Shown here: piece by piece, positions 61,177 to 64,000 of the stretch | Numbering within the stretch: the first letter of the stretch is position 1 | Layout: the number at the start of each line of letters is the position of its first letter | From: Jatrophihabitans sp. GAS493 | GTDB taxonomy: Bacteria; Actinomycetota; Actinomycetes; Mycobacteriales; Jatrophihabitantaceae | Assembly (NCBI RefSeq): GCF_900230215.1 | Contig: NZ_LT907982.1 | Location: 2,976,001 to 3,040,000 of the forward strand | Direction: 5' to 3' | Length of the DNA: 64,000 bases | Translations under genes and position numbers: made by a program | The notes under the pieces: generated by a model | What the model was told of the DNA's origin: nothing | Seen by the model: the letters and a program-made list of their open reading frames with translations, nothing else | The model's database searches: none

Positions 61177-61836
61177 ATGCCGTCCTATGAGGCCGTGACG
61201 TTCACGCCGACGGTTCCCACAGCGCTCGCGACATCCAGTCGCTCGAGCTTGGATCTCCTTCACCTTCCCTACCCGTTCAGCCAAGTCCCGTTGCTTACGG
61301 CCAGCGATATGCTCGACGCCGCGAAGATCCGCCGCATCACGATGGCCGGCGATTGGGACCTCACCATCGACGGCTTGCAAGAACTTCATCGCTACCGCAT
61401 TCTCGTGCCGATGTACTGCGTTCGGTTGACAAACGCCCGCGTGCCCGAGCCGTCACTTAACCTCACGAAGAGCCTCACTGCACAACACTGCCACACTACG
61501 ATCCCCCAAGCCCTGTACCGAGCAGCCGTGGAGGGTCGTCTGAGCGATCCCGCCACGGTGCCGTTTCGTTCCTGGCCCACACGAAGGAAGCAAACAGCGT
61601 GGCCGACCGTCGAACGTGCTTACCTCTACTCACAGCATCAACTCATCGGCCTGCGACGAGCCCGAGGATTCGTATCCTCGCTCCGCCCCTACAAGGGTCC
61701 CGATCGGCGAGGCGTGTGGCGGCTTGACCCTGCCGCTCAGCCATCCCCGGAAGCGCGGACCGCACTTGCGTCTCCTGGACCCAGGGGAGCTCGCGCGGGT
61801 CCAAGTTCGGTGCCAGGTCGCGAAGAGCGGACTTGA
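61177..61836 (+). CDS. Truncated protein of unknown function
   Basis: The frame opens at an ATG with TAGCGT 6 nt upstream, the leaderless arrangement also used by the SLOG-SprT gene. Residues 1-~190 look genuine (SRSSLDLLHLPYPFSQVPLL, WDLTIDGLQELHRYRILVPM, TVERAYLYSQHQLIGLRRARG). From about 61760 the frame continues into the antisense of the pglW fragment (Pro/Ala/Gly-rich), so the native C-terminus is lost. Confidence 0.55.
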   Translation: MPSYEAVTFTPTVPTALATSSRSSLDLLHLPYPFSQVPLLTASDMLDAAKIRRITMAGDWDLTIDGLQELHRYRILVPMYCVRLTNARVPEPSLNLTKSLTAQHCHTTIPQALYRAAVEGRLSDPATVPFRSWPTRRKQTAWPTVERAYLYSQHQLIGLRRARGFVSSLRPYKGPDRRGVWRLDPAAQPSPEARTALASPGPRGARAGPSSVPGREERT

Positions 61837-62158
61837 TCAGGCTGGAGAGTCGCTGAGCGTTGCTCCGAGTGCGACGTATTGGCGAGTCCTCACTCTGCCG
61901 CCCCCGCTGCCAGACGTAGGCGTTGCCGCCGATATCTCCCTGGTAGTGCTTGAGCTCGACCAGATGTAGGCGTCGCTCGCCGAGAACCAGAGCATCGATT
62001 TCGTGCCATTTGCCCTGACCATCGCGGAATTCGAAGTTCGTCCAGGCATGAAACGGTGCGGCATCCGGGAGCATCTCGCGCAGCCGAGCAAGCCCGTCCC
62101 GCTCGTGGGAGAACGGGGACGGAGAGATCTCGTGCCAGCGGGGGCTATTGGCGTCCAT
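61643..62158 (-). pseudogene. pglW: N-terminal fragment of PglW (NERD domain plus start)
   Basis: The first ~130 residues match the start of the BREX/Pgl kinase PglW: NSPRWHEISPSPFSHERDGL, FHAWTNFEFRDGQGKWHEID, LVELKHYQGDI, ending at LDPRELPWVQET. This is a NERD-type nuclease domain with the conserved FEF...ALVLG...LVELK motifs. After residue ~130 (about 61770) the sequence no longer matches and the frame ends shortly after. The rest of the >1000-residue kinase is missing. So this was once a BREX type 2/Pgl locus, cut by a deletion that joins it to the gene at 61177. Confidence 0.8.
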
Positions 62159-62364
62159 GCCAGCTCTCCGTCCTAGTCGTGATCGCTGCCCACGTGTGCG
62201 GGTGCCACTACGGTCGGTGACCGACCGTAGTCTGGCGTTGTTAGTCGAACAAACGGATAGTAGCTATGCTCGCTCGCATCTTCGCGCAGCGCGTCCAACG
62301 AGAACCTCCGCCAGTGGCCTTCCGCGTTCATGGCTTCGCAACGGGTTGCCTGCGTTCCGCGGTT

Positions 62365-63432
62365 ATGCTCCGGACGATGAACGATCGGCGTCGACCTGCT
62401 GACCGAAAGCTGCCGGACGCCGGGACAGCAATTTGGGCACGTTTGGACACGGTGAATCGGACCGCCCGACGGCTGGGTCTTCTGGACAATCGCGTCGTGA
62501 CCACAGCCCAGTTGCTTCCACTGGCCGCGGAACTGAAGAACTTGGCCAATGACATCAGAGGGCTCCCGGGGTTCGAGTCCAGCCGGGTGTATGCGGAACT
62601 GAGGGCCCTCGTCCGGCTCGTGGACGCCGCCCGCTCGAGGGCGGATCGCGCCGCCGGGAGATCCGCCCCGTCGACCAAGTCCCCCGTTCACGGGCAGCGC
62701 GACCAGGGTGCCCGCAGCTGGGCTGACGTGCGAGCCGACCTGGTCCTCGCGCTGAATGACGAGTGGGCAGACGCGATTCGTCTGGTGCCGCCTGCGGCTA
62801 GTGGCGCCGTGATCGCAGTCGACCGCGTCCTCGACGGCGCCGGATTTTGCGTCGCGTGGGTTCTGGTGCGGACGGCCGAGGATGCGTTGCGATTCGAGAC
62901 GACCGGGTGGACGCTGTGGCGACCTGACTGGCCTGTGGAAACCAAGAAGCAGCGAGGCCGGGTGGCGGCGACGGAGCTGGATGCCCACCGGCTCCTTGTT
63001 GCCACCACTCGACACACCGACATTCACGGGTTCAGCGGACTCATCTGTGAGCGGCTGGAGGCGGCGCTGGTCGACGCGGGGCAGACTGCGGTCACCAGCG
63101 ACGAGTGTGATCCGGTCGAGCGGCGGCGGCGCATGTTGGCGCAGGACAGCCTTGAGCGACTTCGCCGGTCATCGGGTGCCCGAAGTCAGAACGAGGTACT
63201 CACCCACTGCTTGAATTGCGGGCGTCCGCTCACCGACCACGAAAGCGCCAGGACGGGATACGGACCAATCTGCTCCGCCAGAGCAGCGTCGGCCGTCAAG
63301 TTGGTCGGCCGCCCGAGCGGCGATGTCAAACTGGTCCTTCGTGTGGCTGGACGGCCGATCGAGCAATGGCGTCGGCGAGTGACTGACCTTGCTCGGCGGA
63401 CGGCCGGCGAGACGAATTTGGGCGCTCGATGA
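62365..63432 (+). CDS. DUF6011-type protein
   Basis: About 355 residues; starts at 62365 or 62377, neither with a clear ribosome binding site. The C-terminal part has LTHCLNCGRPLTDHESARTG then YGPIC, the zinc-ribbon-like CxxCGRxLxxxxSxxxGYGPxC motif of DUF6011. The N-terminal helical region and the middle alpha/beta part (VIAVDRVLDGAGFCVAWVLV) are not recognised. A defence-locus protein is plausible from its place, no more. Confidence 0.65.
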   Translation: MLRTMNDRRRPADRKLPDAGTAIWARLDTVNRTARRLGLLDNRVVTTAQLLPLAAELKNLANDIRGLPGFESSRVYAELRALVRLVDAARSRADRAAGRSAPSTKSPVHGQRDQGARSWADVRADLVLALNDEWADAIRLVPPAASGAVIAVDRVLDGAGFCVAWVLVRTAEDALRFETTGWTLWRPDWPVETKKQRGRVAATELDAHRLLVATTRHTDIHGFSGLICERLEAALVDAGQTAVTSDECDPVERRRRMLAQDSLERLRRSSGARSQNEVLTHCLNCGRPLTDHESARTGYGPICSARAASAVKLVGRPSGDVKLVLRVAGRPIEQWRRRVTDLARRTAGETNLGAR

Positions 63433-63590
63433 ACGGCTAATTGCCGGCGATGCCCCTCTGCACCGCCATGAGTGCGGTCCGCAGCATTGCGTGTCGGCTA
63501 TGCGTCAAGGATTTCTCCCGCTCCGGAGAACTGCTCACACGATTGCGCACCGGAACTGGATAACAGCCAGTCGGACTCTCGTTCACCGCA

Positions 63591-63797
63591 TTGCACCTTT
63601 GGACATGCTTGACAGCTTGTCATCGGGACATGCTTGACGGTCACGGCTTGGGCGTGCGCGACCAGGCTTTGAATCTGGTGATCGGCTGGTTGGTGGCCTG
63701 CTGCGCTCGATGCAACGGCCGCAAACGCGACCGCACCCCGGAGCAGGCCGGAATGAAGCTGCTGGTCACGCCCTACGCGCCCCGCCGTCGACGCTGA
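63591..63797 (+). pseudogene. HNH endonuclease C-terminal remnant
   Basis: NLVIGWLVACCARCNGRKRD then RTPEQAGMKLLVTPYAPRRRR resembles the end of an HNH endonuclease (NLVxACxxCNxxKxDRTPEEAGM), with extra residues inside the motif and the front missing. GACATGCTTGAC occurs twice just upstream (about 63602-63637), which may be the edge of an element. The rest of 63433-63893 holds no intact gene. Confidence 0.6.
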
Positions 63798-63864
63798 GGT
63801 AATGGCGGGCCGTAGAAGTGGTGTTTTCCGAAGGCTAGTTCGTTGCTAGCCGGGCTTGTAGCAT

Positions 63865-63880
63865 CCAGGCATGTGCCTGG
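63865..63880. repeat. Perfect 16-bp palindrome
   Basis: CCAGGCATGTGCCTGG, 14 bp upstream of the ATG at 63894. May be an operator. Confidence 0.45.
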
Positions 63881-63893
63881 ACACCGTGTTGCG

Positions 63894-64000
63894 ATGACGA
63901 CGCCCTTCTACGGCCACCCTTGGGACGACCCCAATAGCCCGCTTGGTCGTGGCCGACTGCCTCAGGCTCCGGGGTGGGCCGACCCAGAGAGTTACGACAC
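63894..64000 (+). CDS. Hypothetical protein, N-terminal part (runs off the window)
   Basis: ATG followed by at least 35 codons with GC-rich third positions (FYGHPWDDPNSPLGRG, LPQAPGWADPESYD), Pro/Gly/Trp-rich. No clear ribosome binding site. Cannot be identified from the available part. Confidence 0.45.
   Translation, partial: MTTPFYGHPWDDPNSPLGRGRLPQAPGWADPESYD

Overview
The window is high-GC DNA with actinobacterial habits: strong GC bias at third codon positions, many GTG starts, 1-8 nt start/stop overlaps, and some genes that look leaderless (a TANNNT box 6 nt before the start). It reads as a chromosomal recBCD locus followed by about 58 kb of accessory and defence DNA in several layers.

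Layout. 1-5971: end of recC, then recB and recD. 6000-6727: decayed integrase-type transposase. 6805-14171: defence-like genes, including two membrane-anchored TIR-like proteins and a DUF4062-STAND-TPR protein. 14196-42108: the core island. 42245-51115: three more TIR-like membrane proteins and a Clp_N-TPR protein. 51346-52415: broken acr3 and arsC and a tRNA 3' fragment, which look like integration scars. 52660-60567: an AbiE toxin-antitoxin pair, a helicase-nuclease, a trypsin-like protease and a DUF4238 gene. 60931-64000: scars, including a truncated pglW, a DUF6011 gene and an HNH remnant.

The main result is in the core island. Three tightly coupled plus-strand genes (21426-30288) encode (1) a single 1981-residue polypeptide with RNA polymerase beta motifs followed by beta-prime motifs, including an intact DFDGD catalytic loop; (2) a 372-residue protein with the helix-turn-helix and RpoN-box pattern of sigma-54; and (3) an AAA+ protein of the bacterial enhancer-binding (sigma-54 activator) type. 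Around them, six copies of one 16-bp element, CGGACGYRNYTTGCCT, sit 38-53 bp upstream of start codons of minus-strand genes. The element has the GG...GC layout of sigma-54 -24/-12 promoters, but one base shorter. The simplest reading is a self-contained transcription system: a divergent fused RNA polymerase, its own sigma-54-like factor and activator, and a dedicated local regulon.

The putative regulon includes a NYN-type nuclease; a four-TM membrane protein, a vWA-like protein and an OmpA-type lipoprotein; a DUF5663 protein and a HerA/VirB4-type ATPase; and a second set with a JAB-E1 (ThiF) fusion protein, a small partner, a ClpB-like AAA+ unfoldase, a YbjN-like protein, membrane proteins and several very short ORFs (24-53 aa) that are Cys-rich, repeat-containing or membrane-embedded. 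Convergent to the polymerase operon are a SLOG-SprT fusion, an unknown protein and a TPR-S protein with a degenerate trypsin domain, families associated with bacterial nucleotide-signalling conflict systems. Function (defence, secretion, development) cannot be settled from sequence; the dedicated-transcription idea is an inference from motifs and layout.
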